From positions 5,383,449 to 5,447,448 of the forward strand of contig CM060461.1 of the NCBI GenBank assembly GCA_030544235.1: a stretch of DNA of 64,000 nucleotides. Reading direction: 5' to 3'. The stretch comes from Lepturacanthus savala. Lineage: Eukaryota; Chordata; Actinopteri; Scombriformes; Trichiuridae. The position numbers and the translations under genes were made by a program. The notes beneath the pieces are model-generated. The model was not told where the DNA came from, made no database searches, and saw nothing but the letters and a program-made list of their open reading frames with translations. Numbering within the stretch: position 1 is the stretch's first letter; the number at the start of each line of letters is the position of its first letter. Shown here one piece after another: positions 1 through 64,000 of the stretch.

Positions 1-130
1 CTTTATTATCCCAAAGGGGAAATTTGTTGTAGAGTCAGCAGGAGCACACACAACCATTCAGACAAAATCACATCAAGGGCATTAAATACAACATACAACA
101 TAATATTATAATGCCTTATACATCCAGTGG
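1..130 (-). mobile_element. LINE 3'-end-like fragment at the window edge
   Basis: The first bases, ctttattatcccaaagggg followed by aaattt, resemble (reverse complement) the 3' end of fish Rex1/L2-type LINEs, which end in ...AAATTTCCCTTTGGGATAATAAAG. The element continues left of the window. Its right boundary is a guess. Confidence 0.4.
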
Positions 131-1259
131 TAGTTGAAGCTAGAGAGTTATTAAGCCTGTTAGTACTGACTTTATCTGTGGCCGAATGGAAACTATTTAA
201 ACTCTGAGGACAGATGATGACGAGGTGTCAGGAAGGACGGATTGGGCCTTCTCCAGAAGGCCTGCAATCTGCAATTTTGCTGCTCACCTTAACTACAGCA
301 TGCACCCTGCAGGGTTTATTATGCTGTTCTGGCATCAGTGATTTTTTTTAACTTTTTCAACTTCATGAGTCCCTAGTGTCCCATTCAATTTAATGTCTCG
401 CTTCTGAAATTAATACATTATGCTGTGCTGCCTGGGTGAAATTAATATATGTGCTTTTTGCCTAAATGCCAGAAACAAATTCACTTTCTATGGAGATGTC
501 TTGATGTTTCCAATTAAGAGAAAAATAATGTATATTTAAATAATTTACTTACTGCAGCTGGTGGATTAGTAGATATTTTATGATATATAATCTCCCATTG
601 AGCCATTAGTATCTTTGATGTAGCCTGCAGCATTCCCTCTGAATCTGTATAATTTCATAATTTCGTGAGTGTTTTTGTGTTTTACTCATAGCAGTGATCT
701 CTGGAGAAAATCATGTTTCCCTGCATCTTATTTAATTTCTCTGTCTGTATTTATGTGAGATAAAACTGGCTGTTTAAAGATGAAGATGATATTTTAAATG
801 CTGTTTTGATCATTTCATTTCGTTGATGACGTCTGTCTCCCACGCAGCCGCCCACATCGCTGCTCAGTTTAACGAGCCTCAGTGATCCTTTTAGAGGCAG
901 TGGTAGAAGGGGGATATGCAGAGCTATGTATGCATTGAAATGTTTGTGTGGGCTGCTCACTGTACATGCATTAATGTGCATTTCTGAATTATCTGATGGT
1001 GATGGGACTTTTGATACCAAAAAAAATTAAAAAAAAAAGAATATTAGTCTTCGTCTCTAGCCTAAATGTTTAGCTCATCTTCACAGTCAAGAGACAAAAT
1101 CATGTCTGTGATTCTCATTAAGATTTGCCACAATTCAAATGTGTCATGTCAAATGTCACTGAGATAATATCAGCGACTGCAGCTCTGCTCAGCTTTACCA
1201 AGCTTCATAGTGAGTTTCAGCTCATTGTTGCAAATTGACTATTTTTGCTCAATCACAGC
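131..1259. other. non-coding DNA, nothing recognised
   Basis: AT-rich sequence. The short open frames have no recognisable domain and no coding bias I can see. It is either intron 1 of cntnap5 or its 5' flank. Confidence 0.5.
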
Positions 1260-1717
1260 ATTCTCATTAGCCTGGTTAACACCAGACCTCAATAAATTGA
1301 TATTCAGTCTGGGAACCATTCATTTGTTCGTACTGGAGGTGTGGTTTATGAAAGCTCAGAACCATTTATTGGGTGCTATAAATGTCTGTCCAATGAATCT
1401 GTACATAGCTTATCACCAATCATATCAAACATACCCAATGACAGATAGAACTAAAATTTGCAGTCTAAATTACGTTCTAAGGCTGCATTGACAGGTAAAT
1501 TACTGTCTGCTGCCATGTTGGATCTACTGTTATCAACAAAGTTGATAACAGTAGATATTCTTCTGTATATTATAGCAATCGTCTTGCTACACCCTGTTCT
1601 ATGATTGGCTGCCTAGATGAGGGGAAAATGATTGAACTAATTGATTTTAACATTGTACAGTTGTCTAGCAAACAGTCCAACAAACTTAAATATATACATA
1701 TATATATTAGTGCTGAC
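1260..1717. repeat. probable old dispersed repeat, left part, with a hairpin
   Basis: The stretch from about 1270 (cctggttaacaccagacctc) has the look of a fish interspersed repeat. It contains a perfect 16-bp inverted repeat. The last part, tatatattagtgctg, resumes after the retrotransposon as ctgtcagtcgattaaag, so the retrotransposon interrupts an older element. Confidence 0.35.
1522..1556. repeat. perfect hairpin, 16-bp arms, 3-nt loop
   Basis: Arm atctactgttatcaac at 1522-1537, loop aaa, arm gttgataacagtagat at 1541-1556. No coding context. Confidence 0.9.
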
Positions 1718-2153
1718 TGTCAGGTTTTTCTAAGGATGGACCCAAACGCAGATAGGATGCAAAATAGTCTTTTATTATTTAACTGAGGAAGCCTGGGCAG
1801 GTAACAAAAATACTCTTAAATGTCCAAAACAAAAGGCAAGAATCCCAGGAAAAAAAACTCCAAAAACATAAAAGAAACAAAAGGGCACAAACAGGCCAGA
1901 GTCACTACTGGAATGCAGGCAGGGAACACACTTACGGACGACGACAGGGAGATAACCGGACAAAGGGACACAGACACAAACAGGTTTAAATAAGGCAGGT
2001 AATCACCAGACAATGAGGAACAGGTGAGCAGGCAACAGGGAGGAGAACAGAGGGGGGAGGGGCAGGGAAGACCCATGGGACTCAAAAACAAAAGGAACAC
2101 ACAGATCAGCCAACAGGAGGTGACAGAGTCTCAGTCAGTCATGGATCCTGACA
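1718..2153 (-). repeat. 3' LTR of the Ty3/gypsy element
   Basis: 436 bp starting tgtcaggtttttc and ending ggatcctgaca on the + strand. It repeats at 6445-6880 with no difference seen. On the element strand it carries a TAATAAAAGAC-type poly(A) signal near the 1770s. Short open frames inside are identical in both LTRs and look incidental. Confidence 0.92.
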
Positions 2154-2168
2154 GTACCCCCCCCTCAA
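2154..2168 (-). promoter_or_regulatory. polypurine tract of the Ty3/gypsy element
   Basis: On the - strand the bases directly before the 3' LTR read ttgagggggggtac, a G-rich purine run that would prime plus-strand DNA synthesis. It overlaps the stop codon of the chromodomain frame (2165-2167). Confidence 0.7.
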
Positions 2169-2401
2169 CGTGCGCCTCTTGGCGCAAACACAGGGTGGTC
2201 GGGGTGCTGTTGGCGGAAGTCTCGAATGAGGGTCTTGTCAAGTATGCGCCCCGCAGGTTCCCAGGACCGTTCCTCAGGTCCATAGCCTTCCCAGTCGACC
2301 AGGAACTGTAGGCCCCGGCCACGACGTCTGATGTTCAGCAACTTCCTGACCGTGAAGGCTGGGGCCCCATCAATGATGCGAGGGGGGGGGGGGTGCTTCA
2401 A
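2165..2401 (-). pseudogene. C-terminal chromodomain of Pol, cut off by a frameshift
   Basis: This frame encodes FTVRKLLNIRRRGRG, then LQFLVDWEGYGPEERSWEP and a HPDHP end, a chromodomain as found at the integrase tail of chromoviruses, where it guides integration to chromatin. It is in a different frame from pol; the two meet at the 12-G run 2382-2393. The rest of pol is open, so a one-base slip in the run, biological or technical, explains the break. Confidence 0.8.
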
Positions 2402-5400
2402 CAGGGGGAGACCAGGAACTGTGTCGGACGGGCTTGACCCGGGAAACGTGGAACGTCGGGTGTATCCGGCGAAGAGGTCGGGGCAGGTTCAGCCGAACCG
2501 CAGCTGGACCAATGACCCGTTCGATCGGGTAAGGGCCGATGAAGCGTGGCGTTAGCTTTCGTGACTGCTCCTTCAGGGGCAGGTCCTTCGTGGAGAGCCA
2601 GACCCTTTGTCCCCGCTGGTAGTGTGGTGCCTGGACTCTCCGCCGATCTGCCGCTCGCTTGACCCGGGAGGAGGCTTGCAGGAGGACTGTCCGAGTCCTC
2701 CTCCAGGTGGTTTGGCAACGTCGGATGAACGCCTGGACCGATGGAACCGCCACGTCACCCTCCTGTGAAGGAAACAGAGGGGGTTGATAACCCAGGCAAC
2801 ACTGGAAGGGAGACAGCCCCGTAGCGGCTACAGGGAGTGAGTTGTGGGCATACTCAGCCCACGACAGATGTCGGCTCCATGAGGATGGGTTCTTAGAGGA
2901 GAGGCACCGAAGAACCCGCTCCAGGTCCTGATTGGCACGCTCGGTTTGTCCATTGGACTGCGGATGGAACCCAGACGACAAGCTGACCGTGGCCCCAATG
3001 CAGCGACAGAACTCCCTCCAGAATCTAGAAATGAACTGGGGCCCCCGATCAGACACGACGTCCAAAGGCAGCCCGTGGATCCGAAAAACGTGATCCACCG
3101 CCAGGACTGCAGTCTCCTTCGCAGAAGGTAGCTTGGGCAGAGGAACAAAATGTACAGATTTGGAGAATCTATCAACAACAGTCAGAACAGTGGTGTTACC
3201 CTCTGAGGGGAGAAGTCCCGTCACAAAGTCCAAGGCGATGTGAGACCACGGCCGCTTAGGAATGGGAAGGGGTTGGAGGAGGCCTGCAGGTGGCTGGTTG
3301 GAGGTCTTATTGCTAGCACACGTGTTGCAGGCAGCGATGTAGGTTCGGACGTCGTCCACCATCTTGGGCCACCAGAAGCGTTGTTGCAGGCCAGCCAAGG
3401 TCCTCCTGACCCCAGCGTGGCATGCTAGGTTTGATGCGTGACCCCAGAGCAACACCTCAGGTCGAAGGAATCTGGGCACAAACAGACGGTTAGTGGGACA
3501 CCCCTCCGGACTGCCTACCTTCTGTAAGGCCTTCTCCACTTTCCTCTCAACCTCCCAGGACACGACTCCAGCGAAGCACCGGGAGGGGAGAATGGTATCC
3601 CCAGTGGTCAGTTTTGCGGACCCACCGAACTGGCGGGACAGGGCATCGGGTTTAAGGTTCTTGGAGCCTGGACGATAGGACAAGGTAAAATTAAAACGAC
3701 TAAAAAACAGAGACCACCTGGCCTGACGAGCATTCAGGCGCTTAGCAGTCCTTAAATACTCCAGATTTCTGTGGTCCGTCCAGATCAGGAATGCGTGCTC
3801 TGCCCCCTCCAGCCAGTGCCGCCATTCTTGAAGGGCCAGCTTGACGGCCAGTAGTTCCCGATCGCCCACATTGTAGTTCTGTTCTGTGGAAGACAGTCTG
3901 TGAGAAAAAAAGGCACATGGATGCACTTTACCATCCGTTGGGGACCTTTGGGACAGGACAGCCCCTACTCCGATATCCGAGGCATCCACCTCCATGATGA
4001 ATTGGAGTTTGGGATCGGGAGTGGTCAGGATCGGTGCCGATGTAAACCGACTCTTCAGCTCCTGGAACGCCGTCTCTGCCGCCCTGTCCCAGACGAACCT
4101 GACTGCAGAGGAGGTTAGACGTGTTAATGGAGCTGCCACAGAGCCGTAATTACGCACAAACCTCCTATAAAAATTAGCAAACCCTAAAAACCGTTGTAAG
4201 TCTCTGCGTGATTGAGGCGTAGGCCAGTCCATCACAGCCTTTATCTTGGCTGGGTCCATCTCTAAACCCCCATTAGAGATGATAAAACCCAAAAACGAGG
4301 TAGATTCCTGGTGAAAATTGCATTTCTCAGCCTTAACAAAAAGTTGGTTCTCTAGTAGTCTCTGCAGCACTGACCTTACATGCTGGATGTGTTCAGGAAG
4401 GGATCTGGAAAAAATTAAAATGTCATCCAGGTACACAAACACAAATCTATTAACCATGTCACGCAATACATCATTAATTAGAGACTGGAACACAGCAGGC
4501 GCATTAGTTAGACCAAAAGGCATGACCAAGTACTCGTAGTGACCGGTGGGAGTGTTGAAGGCGGTCTTCCACTCATCACCTTTCCTAATGCGGACTAGAT
4601 GGTAAGCGTTGCGTAAGTCTAGTTTTGAGAAAACGGTAGCACCCTGCAACAACTCAAAGGCTCCAGACATTAGAGGGAGAGGGTATTTGTTTTTGACCGT
4701 GATGGAATTTAGGCTACGGTAGTCTATACAAGGTCTTAAGGACCCATCCTTCTTTGAAACAAAGAAGAACCCGGCCCCAGCTGGGGAGGAGGAGGGGCGG
4801 ATTATTCCTGCGGCCAGCGAGTCCTCAATATATGTCTCCATTGCCCGCCGTTCGGGGGGGGACAGAGAGTAAATACGACCTCTGGGGGGGCAGGTTCCCG
4901 GGAGCAGGTCGATGGGGCAGTCGTAGGGGCGATGGGGTGGTAGGGATGTAGCCCGAGACTTGCTGAACACCATCTTCAGGTCCAGGTACTCTCCAGGAAC
5001 CCTGGAAAGGTCTGGGAACTCCTCAGGAACCTCCGGAGCAGACAGGGGGTTCACGGCAGATCTCATACAGTGCGACAGGCAGAACGGGCTCCAAGCTAAA
5101 ACAGTATTTCTCTCCCAATTAATGTGAGGATTGTGCTTCACTAGCCATCTATGGCCGAGGACTAGTGGGTTAAAAGGAGAGTCAATGAGATAGAACACAA
5201 TGTCTTCAACATGATTACCAGAGAGTAATAAGCTCACCGATTCGGTTCTATGAGTCACTTGGGCGAATTCTCCACCGTTGAGGGAATAGACGGCGAGTGG
5301 TGTTTGGAGTCTGGAGACTGGGATCCCCCACCGGACAGCCGTGGCTGAGTCAACAAAGCTCTCCTCAGCCCCAGAGTCCACAAGGGCAGTGGAGGTCTGG

Positions 5401-5522
5401 CGCTGACTGTTCCAAAACACGGTAGCCGGTAGGGTGGTCTGAAGAGGTGGGGGGGTCTTTCCAGGAAGTGTGCCCACCAGAACTCCCCTCACTTCTGGTG
5501 GGCACCCTCTTTTACTGGACAC
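2370..5522 (-). CDS. pol: Pol polyprotein: protease, reverse transcriptase, RNase H, integrase
   Basis: About 1050 codons open to TGA at 2370-2372. Seen in order: aspartic protease motif LVDSGAEESF (near residue 50); reverse transcriptase with PFGLTNAPAVFQ and the catalytic YLDD (about residue 364, bases 4422-4433); RNase H start VDASDIGVGAVLSQ (about 513); integrase zinc finger (H/H near GHASNLACH, then C-X2-C), and DDE positions in DFVTGLLP, VSDRGPQF and NGQTERANQDLERV. The frame is -1 relative to gag, has no ATG at its left end (5522 is GTG) and is open upstream into gag, so expression by frameshifting is likely. The product copies the element RNA and inserts it. Confidence 0.92.
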   Translation of the reverse strand: MSSKRGCPPEVRGVLVGTLPGKTPPPLQTTLPATVFWNSQRQTSTALVDSGAEESFVDSATAVRWGIPVSRLQTPLAVYSLNGGEFAQVTHRTESVSLLLSGNHVEDIVFYLIDSPFNPLVLGHRWLVKHNPHINWERNTVLAWSPFCLSHCMRSAVNPLSAPEVPEEFPDLSRVPGEYLDLKMVFSKSRATSLPPHRPYDCPIDLLPGTCPPRGRIYSLSPPERRAMETYIEDSLAAGIIRPSSSPAGAGFFFVSKKDGSLRPCIDYRSLNSITVKNKYPLPLMSGAFELLQGATVFSKLDLRNAYHLVRIRKGDEWKTAFNTPTGHYEYLVMPFGLTNAPAVFQSLINDVLRDMVNRFVFVYLDDILIFSRSLPEHIQHVRSVLQRLLENQLFVKAEKCNFHQESTSFLGFIISNGGLEMDPAKIKAVMDWPTPQSRRDLQRFLGFANFYRRFVRNYGSVAAPLTRLTSSAVRFVWDRAAETAFQELKSRFTSAPILTTPDPKLQFIMEVDASDIGVGAVLSQRSPTDGKVHPCAFFSHRLSSTEQNYNVGDRELLAVKLALQEWRHWLEGAEHAFLIWTDHRNLEYLRTAKRLNARQARWSLFFSRFNFTLSYRPGSKNLKPDALSRQFGGSAKLTTGDTILPSRCFAGVVSWEVERKVEKALQKVGSPEGCPTNRLFVPRFLRPEVLLWGHASNLACHAGVRRTLAGLQQRFWWPKMVDDVRTYIAACNTCASNKTSNQPPAGLLQPLPIPKRPWSHIALDFVTGLLPSEGNTTVLTVVDRFSKSVHFVPLPKLPSAKETAVLAVDHVFRIHGLPLDVVSDRGPQFISRFWREFCRCIGATVSLSSGFHPQSNGQTERANQDLERVLRCLSSKNPSSWSRHLSWAEYAHNSLPVAATGLSPFQCCLGYQPPLFPSQEGDVAVPSVQAFIRRCQTTWRRTRTVLLQASSRVKRAADRRRVQAPHYQRGQRVWLSTKDLPLKEQSRKLTPRFIGPYPIERVIGPAAVRLNLPRPLRRIHPTFHVSRVKPVRHSSWSPPVEAPPPPSHH

Positions 5523-6427
5523 CCCGTGACGAGATGCCCCTGCTGGCCACAGTACAGGCAGGCCCTGGTCCTCAGCCTCCGGTCTCGCTCGGCAGGAGAG
5601 AGGCGGGCACGGTCGACCAGCATAGCCTCGTCTGTGTCTGGCGGTGGCGGGTGGAGAACAGGGGGGGGTCGTCGAGCCTCCTGTCGGGGAAGAGTCGAGG
5701 GAATCCTCATCTGGCGTCGCTGGCCTAGCCTGACGTCGACTCGGATAGCCAGATCCACCAACCGGTCGAAATCTGTTGGCAGGTCATGAGGTATGAGTTC
5801 GTCCTTAACCTCCTCCGACAGCCCATGGAGGAACACATCAAACATGGCCTCAGAGTTCCATCCTGCCGAAACCGCCAGCGTCCGAAAGCTAATCGCGTAG
5901 TCCGAGACAGACTGGCGGCCTTGCCGGAGTTGTAGAGCCTCCCTCGCCGCCTCTCGGCCCTGCTTAGACCGATCGAAGACTTTCCTCATCTCAGAAGAGA
6001 AGAGGCTGAAATTGCCCCGAATCTCCTCCTGATTAGTCCAAACTGCCGTGCCCCAGTCACGGGCCCTCCCCGACAGCAGGGTGATGACATAAGCCACCTT
6101 TGCTTCATCGGACGGAAAAGTGGAGGGTTGTAGAGCAAAGACCAGGCCACACTGTGTCAGGAAGGACTGGCACGAACCTGGGTCTCCGGCATATGTCTCT
6201 GGAGGTGGAAGACGGGGTTCTCTGCTTGGCGGGTTTGGGCAGGGGTGACTGGGTTGGCTCTCCTGGGCGGATGAGGAGCGCTGAATCTGGGCAGTCAATC
6301 CAGCCAACGACGTGGTCACCGACTCCACTTGGTTTGCGAGCGTGGCCAACATTGTCTGGTGGTTGCTCAACATGGAGCCATGTAGCTCAAAGACATGTTT
6401 AACCTGTCCAGGGTCTGCTGGGTCCAT
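5489..6427 (-). CDS. gag: Gag structural protein of the Ty3/gypsy element
   Basis: 312 codons from ATG at 6427 to TGA at 5489-5491. The frame is open further back into the LTR but without an ATG, so the MDPADPGQV start is chosen. The N-terminal third has a helical stretch, and the middle resembles the retrotransposon capsid fold (FLTQCGLVFALQP...). The C-terminus has a zinc knuckle CLYCGQQGHLVTGC (C-X2-C-X4-H-X4-C) that binds the element RNA. Gag forms the particle in which reverse transcription occurs. It overlaps the pol frame. Vertebrate PEG10/RTL genes descend from related gags, but this copy is plainly part of a transposon. Confidence 0.88.
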   Translation of the reverse strand: MDPADPGQVKHVFELHGSMLSNHQTMLATLANQVESVTTSLAGLTAQIQRSSSAQESQPSHPCPNPPSREPRLPPPETYAGDPGSCQSFLTQCGLVFALQPSTFPSDEAKVAYVITLLSGRARDWGTAVWTNQEEIRGNFSLFSSEMRKVFDRSKQGREAAREALQLRQGRQSVSDYAISFRTLAVSAGWNSEAMFDVFLHGLSEEVKDELIPHDLPTDFDRLVDLAIRVDVRLGQRRQMRIPSTLPRQEARRPPPVLHPPPPDTDEAMLVDRARLSPAERDRRLRTRACLYCGQQGHLVTGCPVKEGAHQK

Positions 6428-6444
6428 AGCTGGTCCGGTTATAC

Positions 6445-6880
6445 TGTCAGGTTTTTCTAAGGATGGACCCAAACGCAGATAGGATGCAAAATAGTCTTTT
6501 ATTATTTAACTGAGGAAGCCTGGGCAGGTAACAAAAATACTCTTAAATGTCCAAAACAAAAGGCAAGAATCCCAGGAAAAAAAACTCCAAAAACATAAAA
6601 GAAACAAAAGGGCACAAACAGGCCAGAGTCACTACTGGAATGCAGGCAGGGAACACACTTACGGACGACGACAGGGAGATAACCGGACAAAGGGACACAG
6701 ACACAAACAGGTTTAAATAAGGCAGGTAATCACCAGACAATGAGGAACAGGTGAGCAGGCAACAGGGAGGAGAACAGAGGGGGGAGGGGCAGGGAAGACC
6801 CATGGGACTCAAAAACAAAAGGAACACACAGATCAGCCAACAGGAGGTGACAGAGTCTCAGTCAGTCATGGATCCTGACA
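6445..6880 (-). repeat. 5' LTR of the Ty3/gypsy element
   Basis: Second copy of the 436-bp LTR, offset by 4727 bp. It supplies the promoter side of the element on the - strand. The gag frame stays open back into this LTR, but its first ATG is at 6427, outside it. Confidence 0.92.
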
Positions 6881-7150
6881 CTGTCAGTCGATTAAAGAAA
6901 TTAATCAAAATAATTACAGGATTCTGTAATTAATTAATCTAATTAATCGCATTTTAATGTCATATCTGCTAAAGGTCTCCTGATAAAGAATTTGAATTCT
7001 AGGATATTAATACATTGTAGTGCATGACTAATCATTTGAATACAGTAAGAAGAGAAGATCTGAAATCCAATTTTTTATTGGTGAACTGTGCTTCATGAAT
7101 TACATCCAAAAGTAAAGGTCCAGGACATTCAACCAGTTAGGCCAGGTGCA
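6881..7150. repeat. right part of the repeat interrupted by the retrotransposon
   Basis: Begins ctgtcagtcgattaaag and continues with attaatcgcattttaatgtc. This resembles widespread fish repeats opening AGTGCTGTCA-(A/G)-CGATTAATCGC. With the left flank it marks the older host repeat of the LTR element. Right edge uncertain. Confidence 0.45.
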
Positions 7151-7223
7151 TTATTCATAAATGTAAAACAAATACAGTAATACAGTTAAATAAATAAAAT
7201 TCTGAAATAAAATAAGGCTGTCT

Positions 7224-63428
<56,205 letters not shown>

Positions 63429-64000
63429 GTGGGGAGTGTGTTTCTTTAAGGGGCTGCTTATGATTATAGAACAGCCTCTTATGATGGTACGAATGTGAGT
63501 GTGAATATTCTGAGCCTGTGTGAACTTTAGCTCCATTAATCTCAGCAATGGTGGGTTCAATGGTTACTTTCTCAAATCATCTGAGACCAAAACGAATGGA
63601 ATCAGTCTCTTTCTCTCTTCATCTCTCAAATACCAACTTCCACACTCGCTTGCCTAGTTTCCTTTTACTCCCCAGAGATCTTATTTTTTGTCTCTGTGGT
63701 TCCTGCTGTAGGGGTCAGGTTGATCACAGAACTTTTAATCAAATGATTTATTTTTGCCTCCCCAAAAGCACAAGCATTTCTGTACAATGCTATGTCCTGT
63801 TACTCAAAGCTTTTATTCTTACTCTGGTCATTGGTCTCTTGCAGTAGGGAAGAGAGTGGCAGATTGCTGTGAGGCTGCAGCTTTTATTTGTTTGTTTTTT
63901 ATGGCTTTAAGGTCCAATATTGTAGAAAGTGAGATAAATATATTATATGAAAGGTTAGTTGTTGGTTAGCTGTTGTATAAATACTGACCTATGTTTTAAA
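63429..64000. other. intron DNA to the window edge
   Basis: Start of the intron after the last visible cntnap5 exon. No further exon is seen. Confidence 0.6.

Larger units (their letters stand above)
1718..6880 (-). mobile_element. near-complete Ty3/gypsy LTR retrotransposon, chromodomain (sushi-like) type
   Basis: Two direct 436-bp LTRs (1718-2153 and 6445-6880), each TG...CA, flank a 4.3-kb interior with gag then pol on the - strand. Pol order is protease, reverse transcriptase, RNase H, integrase, then a chromodomain, the Ty3/gypsy chromovirus order found in fish sushi-type elements. The two LTRs read as identical, so the insertion is recent. Flanking 5-mers are ctgac (1713-1717) and ctgtc (6881-6885), a likely target duplication with one mismatch. 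The element is opposite in orientation to cntnap5 and about 6 kb upstream of its first visible exon. Confidence 0.92.

Noticed and set aside
1775..2100. 62- and 94-codon frames repeated at 6502-6827
   Set aside because: They lie inside the two LTRs and are duplicates by virtue of the LTR repeat; no domain.

Overview
The window is vertebrate DNA, most likely from a ray-finned (teleost) fish. Evidence: short coding exons with GT/AG borders spread over long AT-rich introns, fish-type repeats (DANA/Mermaid-like SINEs, a sushi-type chromodomain Ty3/gypsy element, hAT remnants, LINE fragments) and long AT and CA microsatellites. The species cannot be read from the sequence.

The one host protein gene I can support runs on the + strand from 13046 to beyond the right edge. 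It is a contactin-associated protein-like gene of the neurexin IV/Caspr family, and by residue-level resemblance an ortholog of CNTNAP5. Sixteen coding exons (2661 nt, 887 residues) join in one continuous frame with matching phases. They encode, in order, a discoidin (F5/8C) domain (13046-32232), laminin G 1 (32999-39252, disulfide completed in 41451-41718), laminin G 2 (41451-44313), an EGF repeat (50722-50828), a fibrinogen C-like region (53273-59908) and most of laminin G 3 (60318-63428). The signal-peptide exon must lie left of 13046 and was not found. The exons for EGF 2, laminin G 4, the membrane span and the cytoplasmic tail must lie right of 64000. The family products are neuronal cell-surface adhesion proteins.

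Left flank: a 5.2-kb Ty3/gypsy retrotransposon on the - strand (1718-6880) has two 436-bp LTRs that read as identical, a gag frame, a pol frame and a chromodomain frame cut off by a shift in a 12-G run. It sits inside an older dispersed repeat. From 6881 to 13045 I see only a 113-bp AT microsatellite and unremarkable DNA.

Introns: these are repeat graveyards. 18.5-21.9 kb is a stack of a SINE, an older repeat, a 1.5-kb hAT element carrying a remnant transposase exon and 22-bp repeats, another SINE piece and an LTR-like block. Further right are a likely MITE (27.5 kb), three SINE copies with clear 12-13-bp target-site duplications (29.4, 35.4, 45.0 kb), two LINE reverse-transcriptase tails (36.0, 38.0 kb), three tRNA-Leu(UAA)-like pseudogenes within 2.8 kb (42.6-45.4 kb), a fold-back repeat (47.8 kb) and a broken LINE (54.1-56.0 kb).

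I found no CRISPR array, operon, phage gene or other dedicated novel system. The most unusual local signals are the tRNA-Leu pseudogene cluster and the hAT remnant.
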